From Pseudomonadota bacterium (GTDB lineage Bacteria; Pseudomonadota; Alphaproteobacteria; Acetobacterales; Acetobacteraceae), in assembly GCA_021798375.1 (NCBI GenBank), contig JAJZHU010000021.1:1-14802 (forward strand): 14,802 nucleotides of DNA, given 5' to 3'. Position numbers and translations under genes: made by a program. The notes below the pieces were generated by a model. The model saw nothing but the letters and a program-made list of their open reading frames with translations, was not told where the DNA came from and searched no databases. How positions within the stretch are numbered: position 1 is the stretch's first letter; every line of letters begins with the position of its first letter. Below are positions 7,249-14,146 of this stretch, one piece after another.

Positions 7249-7272
7249 TCCGCGGGAAAAAATACCCGCGGA
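7249..7272 (-). promoter_or_regulatory. Intercistronic hairpin between aldehyde dehydrogenase and GST genes
   Basis: Perfect 8-bp arms tccgcggg (7249-7256) and cccgcgga (7265-7272) flank an A-rich 8-base loop. It lies in the largest gap inside the operon (7212-7289). On the transcribed minus strand a short T run comes about 12 bases after the stem, so it might partly terminate transcription or stabilise the downstream mRNA. It is not a classic intrinsic terminator. Confidence 0.45.
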
Positions 7273-7289
7273 CAAAAAAGCCTTTTCTT

Positions 7290-8786
7290 TTATTGGATCT
7301 TGATCAGCACACTCTTTATTTCCGTATAATGTTCGATGATGTCGCGGCCATTTTCACGGCCATATCCCGATTGCTTCATGCCGCCGAACGGCAGATTGGG
7401 ATCGACGCTCATATGATTATTGACCCAGACCGTCCCCGCCTTGATCCGCCGCGCCATGCGATGCGCCGTGCCAAGATTGCTGGTCCACACGCTCGCGCCC
7501 AATCCGTAATCGGTATTATTGGCCACCGCAACGATTTCATCTTCCGACGAGAACGGCGTCGCCACCAGCACCGGGCCAAAGATTTCCTCGCGCACGATGG
7601 TGGCGTCGGCGCCAACATTGGTAAACACCGTCGGCTCAACAAAAAAGCCCGTGTTGCCATGGCGTTTGCCGCCCGTCACCACCTGGCCACCCTCGGCAAC
7701 GCCTTTGGCGATATAACCCAGCACGCGCTCCATCTGCACTTGCGACACAAGCGGTCCCAACTGACTGTCGGGTGCCGATCCCGCGCCGATCTTCAAGGAT
7801 TTGGCGATCGCCGCAACACCGGCAACCACCTTGTCGAAAATCGAGGCGTGCACATAAAGCCGCGATCCGGCCGTGCACACCTGGCCCTGATTGAAGAAAA
7901 TCGCGTTGGCCGCCCCCGCAATCGCCTGGTCGATGTCGGCGTCGGCAAACACGATCACCGGCGATTTGCCGCCAAGTTCCAAGGTAACGCGCTTCATCGT
8001 ATCCACAACCTGACGGCCAATCAGCTTGCCAACCACCGTGGACCCGGTGAAGGCGATCTTGTCAACGTCGGGATGCGCCACAATCGCCGCCCCGGCGACC
8101 TCGCCAAACCCGGTGATGATATTCACCACGCCCGGCGGAAAACCCGCCTCGATGATCAATTCGCCCAATCGCAATGCCGTCAGCGAGGTTTCTTCCGCCG
8201 GCTTCAACACCACGGTGCAGCCCGTCGCCAATGCCGGCCCCAATTTCCAGGCCGCCATGGCGATCGGGAAGTTCCACGGGATAATCTGCCCCACCACCCC
8301 TACCGGCTGACGCAACGTAAAGGCCTGATATTCCTCGCCCGGAAAACCACACGACACATCAAGCGTCCGGCCTTCGATCTTGGTCGCCCAGCCGGCCATA
8401 TAGCGAAAGGAATCAACCGCGCCATGCACATCGACAACCTTGGCAAGAAACTGCAATTTGCCGTTGTCGATGCTTTCCAACTCGCCCAATTCGTCGGTGT
8501 TTCGTTCGATCAAATCGGCCAACTTATTGATCAGCCGCTCGCGTTCCACCGGACGCATCCGGCTCCACGCTGAATCCTCAAACGCCTGGCGCGCCGCCTT
8601 CACGGCAAGATCGACATCTTCCGGGCCGGCCTCGGCCAAAGTCTTGATCACGGCTTCGCTGGCCGGATCGATCGCATCGAATGTCTTGCCCGAAAGCGCA
8701 TCAACCCAAGCGCCATTGATCAATAATTTGCCGCGCCGCGCGACGAATCTCTGGGCAGCCTCACCCAGTTCCGGAAAGCTGGTCAT
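7290..8786 (-). CDS. NAD(P)-dependent aldehyde dehydrogenase
   Basis: A 498-residue class I-like aldehyde dehydrogenase with PWNFP at 170-174 (N172), the LELGGKSP motif with general base E270, FNQGQVCTAG with nucleophile C304, EEIFGPV at 400-406, and the C-terminal PFGGMKQSGYGRENG at 466-480. It oxidises an aldehyde to a carboxylic acid in the cytoplasm. The sequence resembles the phenylacetaldehyde/betaine-type branch, which fits an aromatic side-chain aldehyde. In known beta-ether pathways the released hydroxypropiophenone is oxidised through an acyl-acetaldehyde, a plausible substrate here. I start at 8786 with GGGAGA upstream; an extension to 9029 has no family similarity and enters the regulatory region. 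It is first in the operon and divergent from an AraC/FeaR-type regulator, an arrangement recalling feaR-feaB. Confidence 0.92.
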   Translation of the reverse strand: MTSFPELGEAAQRFVARRGKLLINGAWVDALSGKTFDAIDPASEAVIKTLAEAGPEDVDLAVKAARQAFEDSAWSRMRPVERERLINKLADLIERNTDELGELESIDNGKLQFLAKVVDVHGAVDSFRYMAGWATKIEGRTLDVSCGFPGEEYQAFTLRQPVGVVGQIIPWNFPIAMAAWKLGPALATGCTVVLKPAEETSLTALRLGELIIEAGFPPGVVNIITGFGEVAGAAIVAHPDVDKIAFTGSTVVGKLIGRQVVDTMKRVTLELGGKSPVIVFADADIDQAIAGAANAIFFNQGQVCTAGSRLYVHASIFDKVVAGVAAIAKSLKIGAGSAPDSQLGPLVSQVQMERVLGYIAKGVAEGGQVVTGGKRHGNTGFFVEPTVFTNVGADATIVREEIFGPVLVATPFSSEDEIVAVANNTDYGLGASVWTSNLGTAHRMARRIKAGTVWVNNHMSVDPNLPFGGMKQSGYGRENGRDIIEHYTEIKSVLIKIQ

Positions 8787-9141
8787 AGTCTTACTTCTCC
8801 CACGAACGCTTGCTTTGCATGCGTCATACGTTATCGCCCTCTCACGGTGATTACCGCGAACGGCCTTTATCCTCGTCATTGTCCCCCGGTGCCGCGTCGC
8901 CCGCTCTACCGGGAAGGAACAAAAACGCGCGAAGGCGTGAACTATGACACCAGCGGCCCTATCTCCCGGCCGCTGGTTCGGCTGCCCCTCACCCCACCAA
9001 TTTATTGAGCGCTTGAATTTTTCGGCCAAACTGGTAGCCTTGCAACGAATAATTTATGTTGCATCGCACACAAGAAGCGACCGTTACCAACAAAAAATGA
9101 AAATCGTGGTGGCGTAAAATGCTGCCCGGGGGGGTTAGAGT
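8787..9141. promoter_or_regulatory. Divergent control region between GST operon and AraC-type regulator
   Basis: This 355-base gap must hold the promoters of the six-gene operon and the regulator. Two palindromes stand out. One has perfect 9-bp arms ccagcggcc (8950-8958) and ggccgctgg (8968-8976). The other is tgcaac-11 bases-gttgca (9041-9063), in AT-rich DNA nearer the regulator. Either could be an operator. I could not pick a convincing -35/-10 pair for either direction. Confidence 0.5.
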
Positions 9142-10095
9142 ATGATCAGATATTCTACGGAGCACATCAAGCCCCACGCAAAAGTGGCGCATTGGAACGA
9201 TACGATCACCAATGTCTTCAGCCCGATGGAAGCGTTGCCGATCGATCCGCTGGATTTCGAGGCCGAAGTCAAGTTCAAGCAACTCGGGCAAATGGGCATC
9301 GCCAACGTAGTGTCGCGTCCGGCCACGATACACCATTTTGCCAGTTATGCGTCGCGTTCCGCCAGCCGGCGATTTTTTGTCCATCTTCAGCTAATAGGCA
9401 GCCTGATGGCCTCGCAAGACGGCAAAAAGGCCCAGCTCGACGTAGGCGACCTGGTGGTTTGCGACAGCTCGATGCCCTACAGTCTGAAATACAACGAAAA
9501 TTGCAGCACGCTGGTATTGATCGTCTCGGCCCAGGATCTAAAACGGCACGTCCCAACACCCGAAGAATTACTGGGCGTCACCTTTTCGGGCCAGCAATGC
9601 TTCCCCAGCGCCACCTCCACATTGCTTCGCAGCCTGTGGACCCAGGTCGAGGAAGAACTCGACCCCGATCTTGGCGTGCGGGTGGCCAATAACGTTCTCG
9701 ATATGCTTGCCACCGCCTGGATGGTTGCCAAGGGCAAAACCTCGGGCGATAGCGCGGTGGCCGAATCGCGGCGCGTGCAGATCAAACGATACATCGAGGC
9801 CAATCTGCGCGACGCCGAACTGTCACCCCAATCGGTGGCGGCGTCTTTCGGCATTTCCACCCGCTATCTGCACATGCTGCTGGCCGATCAAGATGAAAGC
9901 GTCTGCAGCTATATTCTGCGGCGGCGGTTGGAAGAATGCGGCAAGCAATTGGCCGATCCGCTGTGGCGCAAACGCACCATCACCGAAATCGCCTTCAACT
10001 GGGGCTTTAACAACGCCACGCATTTCGCGCGGGTGTTCAGAAATCAGCACAACGTCAGCCCCAGAGATTTCCGAAATTTGTGTCAGGTAAAATAA
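9142..10095 (+). CDS. AraC-family (FeaR-like) transcriptional regulator
   Basis: A 317-residue protein with an N-terminal sensor half of the AraC-binding-like type seen in FeaR (SRRFFVHLQLIGS near 75-87, a VGDLVVCDSSMPYSL strand near 101-115) and a C-terminal double helix-turn-helix from about residue 215. The first HTH is around SPQSVAASFGISTRYLHMLL (228-247). The second is around TITEIAFNWGFNNATHFARV (279-298), followed by the family tail PRDFR. It presumably binds DNA near the divergent operon promoter and activates it when an aromatic ligand is present. The G-run 7 bases before ATG 9142 may serve as the ribosome site. The stop codon lies inside a 15-bp hairpin. Direct regulation of the operon is inferred from position. 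Confidence 0.9.
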   Translation: MIRYSTEHIKPHAKVAHWNDTITNVFSPMEALPIDPLDFEAEVKFKQLGQMGIANVVSRPATIHHFASYASRSASRRFFVHLQLIGSLMASQDGKKAQLDVGDLVVCDSSMPYSLKYNENCSTLVLIVSAQDLKRHVPTPEELLGVTFSGQQCFPSATSTLLRSLWTQVEEELDPDLGVRVANNVLDMLATAWMVAKGKTSGDSAVAESRRVQIKRYIEANLRDAELSPQSVAASFGISTRYLHMLLADQDESVCSYILRRRLEECGKQLADPLWRKRTITEIAFNWGFNNATHFARVFRNQHNVSPRDFRNLCQVK

Positions 10096-10112
10096 AAATT
10101 TTACCTGACACA
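10079..10112. terminator. Hairpin spanning the AraC gene stop codon
   Basis: Perfect 15-bp arms (10079-10093 and 10098-10112, core tgtcaggtaaaat with attttacctgaca) close on an AAAA loop. The AraC-type gene stops at 10093-10095, so the last codons and stop are inside the hairpin. Only 10 bases separate the hairpin from the convergent SDR stop (10123). It probably ends or protects transcripts from both sides, with the U-tract taken into the stem. Confidence 0.6.
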
Positions 10113-10122
10113 GCCCGCCCCC

Positions 10123-11019
10123 TCAGGCTCCTGCGTCATAAATCGGATTCGACAACAACCAACGCGCCGCATCGGCCCGCGCCTGATCGATCGGAACATC
10201 CGGAATCGCCGCCGCCAGCGCCGCGTTGCGCGCCAGGATAACGTCGCGGAATTCCGGGTGACTGAAGATAAACAGCTTGTTCTGCTTGATCCCTTCGACC
10301 ACATACCTGCCCGCCTCGGTTGCTTCCATGGCGTGGACCATCATCGGGTGCGGCTCCTCGTCTGCCGGGGCTTCGGCCGCCTGGTGGCCGGCCTCGGCCA
10401 GATAGGCCGGGCGGTTTTTGGGGGACTCGCCGATATTCGATTTGGTCGGGCCAGGACAATAGACCGAAACGCCAATCGGCTGGCCGATCATGTCGGTGCG
10501 CAGCGCCTCGGAAAGACCGAGCACGGCGAATTTGGTGGTGGTATAAAGCCCCAAACTGCCAAGCGCCGCCACGCCACCGATCGACGAGACATTGACGATA
10601 TGAGCTTCCCGGCCCGACGCCCGCATCCGCGGCAGAAAGGTCATGATGCCATTGATCACGCCGCCGATATTGATGCTGATGATCCAATCCCAGTCGGAAT
10701 AGGTCGCTTTCTCGATCACGCCGTCCAGCCCGACGCTGACGCCGGCGTTATTGACCAGCACTTGCACCGGCCCCAGCGTGCGTTCAACCTCATCGGCGAC
10801 GCGCACAAAAGCCTCGCGATCGACCACATCGAGCTTGACCGGCAATACCTGCTGATCCGGATGTTTGGCGAAATAAGCCATGGTTTCGTCGCGGTGAGCC
10901 TCGTTGCGATAGGTGAAGGCAACCTTCATACCTTCCTCGGCCAGCATCTTGACAATGCCCAAACCGATGCCGCTGCTGCCGCCGGTAACGAATGCGACCT
11001 TACCCTTTAATTCTTTCAT
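10123..11019 (-). CDS. LigD-like short-chain dehydrogenase, second copy
   Basis: A 298-residue classical SDR with TGGSSGIG at 12-19, NNAG at 90-93, and catalytic S146, Y159 and K163 (YTTTK). TYSDWDWIISINIGGV at 107-121 parallels the LigD-type segment of its two paralogues, as do the GPTKSNI element and the C-terminal IFSHPEFRD. Strand 2 ends TYRNE, with no aspartate and an arginine at 38. This suggests NADP(H) rather than NAD+, unlike the SDR at 4762-5637. A tail insert around 195-235 rich in A, E and P is also distinctive. AAGGGAAAG lies before the ATG at 11019; an in-frame start at 11058 lacks similarity. It stands apart from the main operon, convergent with the AraC gene and downstream of the receptor gene's terminator, so it likely has its own promoter. 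Confidence 0.87.
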   Translation of the reverse strand: MKELKGKVAFVTGGSSGIGLGIVKMLAEEGMKVAFTYRNEAHRDETMAYFAKHPDQQVLPVKLDVVDREAFVRVADEVERTLGPVQVLVNNAGVSVGLDGVIEKATYSDWDWIISINIGGVINGIMTFLPRMRASGREAHIVNVSSIGGVAALGSLGLYTTTKFAVLGLSEALRTDMIGQPIGVSVYCPGPTKSNIGESPKNRPAYLAEAGHQAAEAPADEEPHPMMVHAMEATEAGRYVVEGIKQNKLFIFSHPEFRDVILARNAALAAAIPDVPIDQARADAARWLLSNPIYDAGA

Positions 11020-11123
11020 GGTGTTTCTTTCCCTTGCGATGCGGTCAGACCTGCACACCGTGGCCCGCGGGTCTGATCGACGGTTTTTCGACGATCAGAG
11101 ATACCATCAAATAAATGAGGACT

Positions 11124-11177
11124 CCAAAAAGAAAAAGCGGCTGGATCTTTCTCCGGTAAGGAGAAAGACCCAGCCGC
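11124..11177 (-). terminator. Intrinsic terminator of the TonB receptor transcript
   Basis: The stem pairs 11137-11144 with 11170-11177, has one A-C mismatch (11145/11169), then pairs 11146-11154 with 11160-11168, around the loop ggtaa. On the minus strand it is followed by tttttcttttt (from 11136 downwards). This long GC-rich stem with a U-tract is a textbook intrinsic terminator for the minus-strand receptor gene. Confidence 0.85.
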
Positions 11178-11186
11178 CCATTTCAG

Positions 11187-11242
11187 CCTGGAGCGTGATG
11201 ACTTTAGGCCGAGTCGAATTTCCTGCGTCATCACGCTCCAGG
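11187..11242. repeat. REP-like palindrome, copy 3
   Basis: Perfect 15-bp arms cctggagcgtgatga (11187-11201) and tcatcacgctccagg (11228-11242) enclose 26 bases, the same spacing as the palindrome at 259-310. The gagcrtgwt arm motif is shared, so I place them in one family. It lies between the receptor stop and its terminator. Confidence 0.6.
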
Positions 11243-11255
11243 TCTTTGTTTTAGC

Positions 11256-11303
11256 GAGCAATTTCATGCCATCAAGCGATAGCAAGTGATGGCATATTGC
11301 TCT
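11256..11303. repeat. Imperfect hairpin just after the receptor gene
   Basis: The arm gagcaatttcatgccatca (11256-11274) pairs with tgatggcatattgctc (11287-11302) apart from a small bulge, around a 12-base loop. It ends three bases from the receptor stop codon. It could shield the 3' end of the receptor mRNA. The gctcta end recalls the REP-like elements, but the rest differs. Confidence 0.5.
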
Positions 11304-11306
11304 AAA

Positions 11307-13832
11307 TCACAGATTGCGTTTGATCGTGAACAGGAAGGTCCGCGGTTGGCCTGGCTCACCGCTCATGTAACCATTGGAAACCAGAACCGAGCCGAATTTA
11401 TACAGATAATACAATTTGTCGGTGGCATTCAACACGTCAAGCTGCGCCTTCCATTTGCCATCGTCCGATGCATAAATCAGATGCAGATTGGTCAGACCGT
11501 AAGCGCCCTGCGACGATATCGGATTGTTCTGGCTTTCGAAATAGATCCTCGATTGCCAGTTGAAATCCACCCGCGGCGTCAGATTGCCATATTCCTTGAA
11601 GTCCAAGGTATATTGCGCACCCAAATCAAACTTGGCCGCCGGCACATCAGGCAACTTGTCGTTCATAAAGATGCCGCCCGGATTGGCGGCGCTATACCCG
11701 GCGCCGCCCAACGTGTCATATTTAAAGTCCATATAATCGCCAGACGCATTAAGCACCAAATCCGGGACCGGGCGCGCGTCGATTTCAAGCTCCACGCCCT
11801 TCACAGTCGCGGAACCTGCGTTGGTAACCACATTTCCAGGCAGTCCAACAGTCAGCGCCGATTCTTGCATCTGGCTGATCTTGTTCAGATAGATTGCCCC
11901 GTTGGCACGCAACGTATTATCGAACCATGCACTTTTAACACCCGCTTCATACGCCGTCACCACTTCCGGCGCGTAAGGCAAGATCTCGCTGGCGAACACG
12001 GGACGGCCATTGATGCCACCGGCCTTGAAACCGGTCGAATATTGCACATAGCCATTCAACGACGGCGTAAAGGCATATTGCAACCCAAATTTCGGATCGG
12101 TGCGATAGGATCTCGAAATCGCTCCCTGCGAAGGGAACAACACCGAACCGCCGGGCGCCGGATTAAACAGCGAGAAGCTCCCGCCGTAATTGGCAAGCGA
12201 GTAAAGCGGACGATTAAAGGTGTAAGACTTGCTGTTATAGCTATAGCGTGCCCCGGCCTCGAAGGTCAGCTTGGGGGTGATATGATACATCGCATGTATG
12301 AAAGCCGAGGCATTGCGATCGGCTTCAGGATCGTGCTGGCCAAAATTCAAGCCTATGCTGGGACCAGGAAATGGAGGAGACGGCAACGGAATCACCAACC
12401 CGGCAATATTCACATTGCCGCTCAGCAAACTGTTGTTCTGGAAATAATAGCCGCCAACGGTCCATTCCAATTTATGGTCGAATGAATCGCCGCCCATACG
12501 CAGCTCTTCCGAATATTGGGTGCTGTGCATCAAATTATCGACCAGCTCAAAGGTGACCGGGCCACCAAAGTCTTCGGTATATTCACCGTCGCTCTCATGA
12601 TAGCCCGAGATCGACGTCAGCACCATATTATTGAGCGGTCCTATATCACCAAGCTTCCAATCGCCCCGCAGCGTAATATCCTGGGTATTGGCCGTGTTGG
12701 CCGCCGGAACGCTGCGGCCCGTGAGCGGATCATTAAAGGTTGAATAGGTCACATACGGATTTTTGCTGACCAGGCGCTGGGTCACGCCCATACCAAAGGC
12801 AGGGATCAAGACATTGGTATTATAGATACCCTGCGACTGACCGCGATAATTCGGATCGATCAAGATCGGCACATCCGGCGTCGCGGAGCCGGCATCACGC
12901 GCAACCTGCGCCGAAAGATTGATGGTCAAATCGGGAGTCGCCAGGAATTTAAAGGCAACACGCCCGATCCGCTGATCGATCGAACCTTCGTCGCCAATTT
13001 TACAACCGCTGGCGTTGGTGCTCGACTGCAAGCCGATCGTTCCCTGACCGGCGGCCGAAGGGTGGCTGCAAACATAATCGACCCGGGTCACGTAACCATC
13101 GGCCTTATCGGCCGCGCCAAAAACCCGCATGAACAAGCGATCGGGAATCAACGTGGTGTCGAACGCCGCACGAACGCGGGTGCGATTATAACTTCCATAA
13201 CCAACTTCGATAAATCCCGTGTTGCCGCCGTGCGGCTGAACACTATAGATTTTCACCGAACCGCCTTCGCTGTTCATGCCTGCCAGTGTGCCCTGCGGGC
13301 CGCGATCGACTTCGATGCGACCGGTATCACCCAGGCTCGCCTGCGAGCCGAACATCGTGCCGAGATATATATCGTCGAGATACATGCCCACACCGGGGCT
13401 TCCCGAAATAAGCGCATCGGCCTGACCGGCGCCGCGGATAAAGGCAATCACCGACTTGCCCTGACCGCCGCCACTCGGCGTCAACTCCACGCTGGGCGCC
13501 ACGGCAGCAACATCGGATACCGTCGTGATCGCGCGCGCTTCCATCTGGCTCGCGCTGATGGCAGTGATCGCGATTGGCGTTTTCTGCAGATTTTCCTTTT
13601 TATAGCGCGCCGTCACCACCACTTCCTGAAGTTGGGTGCTCTTGGCGGTCCTGCCCGTCGCGGACTGGCCCGGATTGGCACTCTGGGCCTGCGCCGCCCC
13701 CGCCGACAGAATCATGCCGGCAGCCAACGCGCCAACCGACACATTCGTCAAAATTGTGCTCGCCAAGAACGCGCCACAACGCGTCGGGCGAGAGCCAATT
13801 CCAGACATATTTCCTATAGACCGGATATTCAT
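11307..13832 (-). CDS. TonB-dependent outer-membrane receptor
   Basis: An 841-residue outer-membrane receptor. A basic start and hydrophobic stretch (about 22-47) end in AQAQ, so signal cleavage is likely near residue 49. A TonB-box-like LQEVVVTA is at 68-75, and the plug domain runs from about 80 to 200 (VSDVAAVAPSVEL; GVGMYLDDIYLG; RIEVDRGPQGTL at 172-183). The rest is the 22-strand barrel, ending GQPRTFLFTIKRNL. Two variations: RGPQGTL is followed by AGMNSEGG rather than the common YGRNATGG, and the last residue is Leu rather than the usual Phe. It imports a bulky ligand using TonB energy. In an aromatic-ether locus a lignin oligomer is attractive, but no sequence feature fixes the ligand. 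AGAGGA lies about 9 bases before the ATG at 13832. It is followed by a strong terminator. Confidence 0.93.
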   Translation of the reverse strand: MNIRSIGNMSGIGSRPTRCGAFLASTILTNVSVGALAAGMILSAGAAQAQSANPGQSATGRTAKSTQLQEVVVTARYKKENLQKTPIAITAISASQMEARAITTVSDVAAVAPSVELTPSGGGQGKSVIAFIRGAGQADALISGSPGVGMYLDDIYLGTMFGSQASLGDTGRIEVDRGPQGTLAGMNSEGGSVKIYSVQPHGGNTGFIEVGYGSYNRTRVRAAFDTTLIPDRLFMRVFGAADKADGYVTRVDYVCSHPSAAGQGTIGLQSSTNASGCKIGDEGSIDQRIGRVAFKFLATPDLTINLSAQVARDAGSATPDVPILIDPNYRGQSQGIYNTNVLIPAFGMGVTQRLVSKNPYVTYSTFNDPLTGRSVPAANTANTQDITLRGDWKLGDIGPLNNMVLTSISGYHESDGEYTEDFGGPVTFELVDNLMHSTQYSEELRMGGDSFDHKLEWTVGGYYFQNNSLLSGNVNIAGLVIPLPSPPFPGPSIGLNFGQHDPEADRNASAFIHAMYHITPKLTFEAGARYSYNSKSYTFNRPLYSLANYGGSFSLFNPAPGGSVLFPSQGAISRSYRTDPKFGLQYAFTPSLNGYVQYSTGFKAGGINGRPVFASEILPYAPEVVTAYEAGVKSAWFDNTLRANGAIYLNKISQMQESALTVGLPGNVVTNAGSATVKGVELEIDARPVPDLVLNASGDYMDFKYDTLGGAGYSAANPGGIFMNDKLPDVPAAKFDLGAQYTLDFKEYGNLTPRVDFNWQSRIYFESQNNPISSQGAYGLTNLHLIYASDDGKWKAQLDVLNATDKLYYLYKFGSVLVSNGYMSGEPGQPRTFLFTIKRNL

Positions 13833-14146
13833 GGACGCATCCTCTTGTTTTCTTGTGTTGAAACGTGACGCAGCAGAGAGAAGCCGAGCATTTTCTGTCT
13901 TGCTGGTAACAACTCTGCAATGTTCCCAACCACCTTATATTCCCACCGCCCGCCCGCTCCCCTTTCCGTGCAAAACAACGCCACCAATAAGGAAATGCAC
14001 GCCAACGGGCCAAAAGAGTGTTCGCAAAGACACACCTTCCGCATCAACGGCGAAAAAGCGAAAGACCTCCGCGGACGCAATATCCCGGCCCAGGGAGAAC
14101 GCGTTTGCCGCCCTCCCCCTGCATTGGCCGACCACGCCGCCAAGCG
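13833..14146. promoter_or_regulatory. Intergenic region upstream of the TonB receptor gene
   Basis: These 314 bases lie between the stop of the partial SDR gene and the receptor start, both on the minus strand. No believable gene or strong hairpin is present. The gap is long enough for a separate receptor promoter, but I could not identify its hexamers with confidence. Confidence 0.4.

Larger units (their letters stand above)
11020..11306. other. Intergenic stretch with three consecutive hairpins
   Basis: No gene is seen between the receptor stop (11307) and the SDR start (11019). The stretch holds, in the direction of receptor transcription, a hairpin at 11256-11303, a REP-like palindrome at 11187-11242, and a terminator at 11124-11177. 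The roughly 100 bases left before the SDR should contain its promoter; I could not pinpoint it. Confidence 0.6.

Noticed and set aside
6969..8573. 534-residue open frame on the plus strand
   Set aside because: It is antisense to the aldehyde dehydrogenase and a GST gene with clear catalytic motifs. Its translation is rich in H, R and Q with no family motif, as expected for a shadow frame.
8787..9029. 81-residue N-terminal extension of the aldehyde dehydrogenase
   Set aside because: No similarity to the family, it fills the regulatory gap, and the ATG at 8786 has a ribosome site and gives the usual length near 500.
11286..12485. 399-residue plus-strand frame opposite the TonB receptor
   Set aside because: Shadow of the receptor gene: basic, motif-free translation, and the receptor frame is full length with signal peptide, plug and barrel end.
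13829..14143. 104-residue minus-strand frame upstream of the receptor
   Set aside because: No ribosome site or family motif seen, and it overlaps the receptor start; chance openness in a short intergenic region is more likely.
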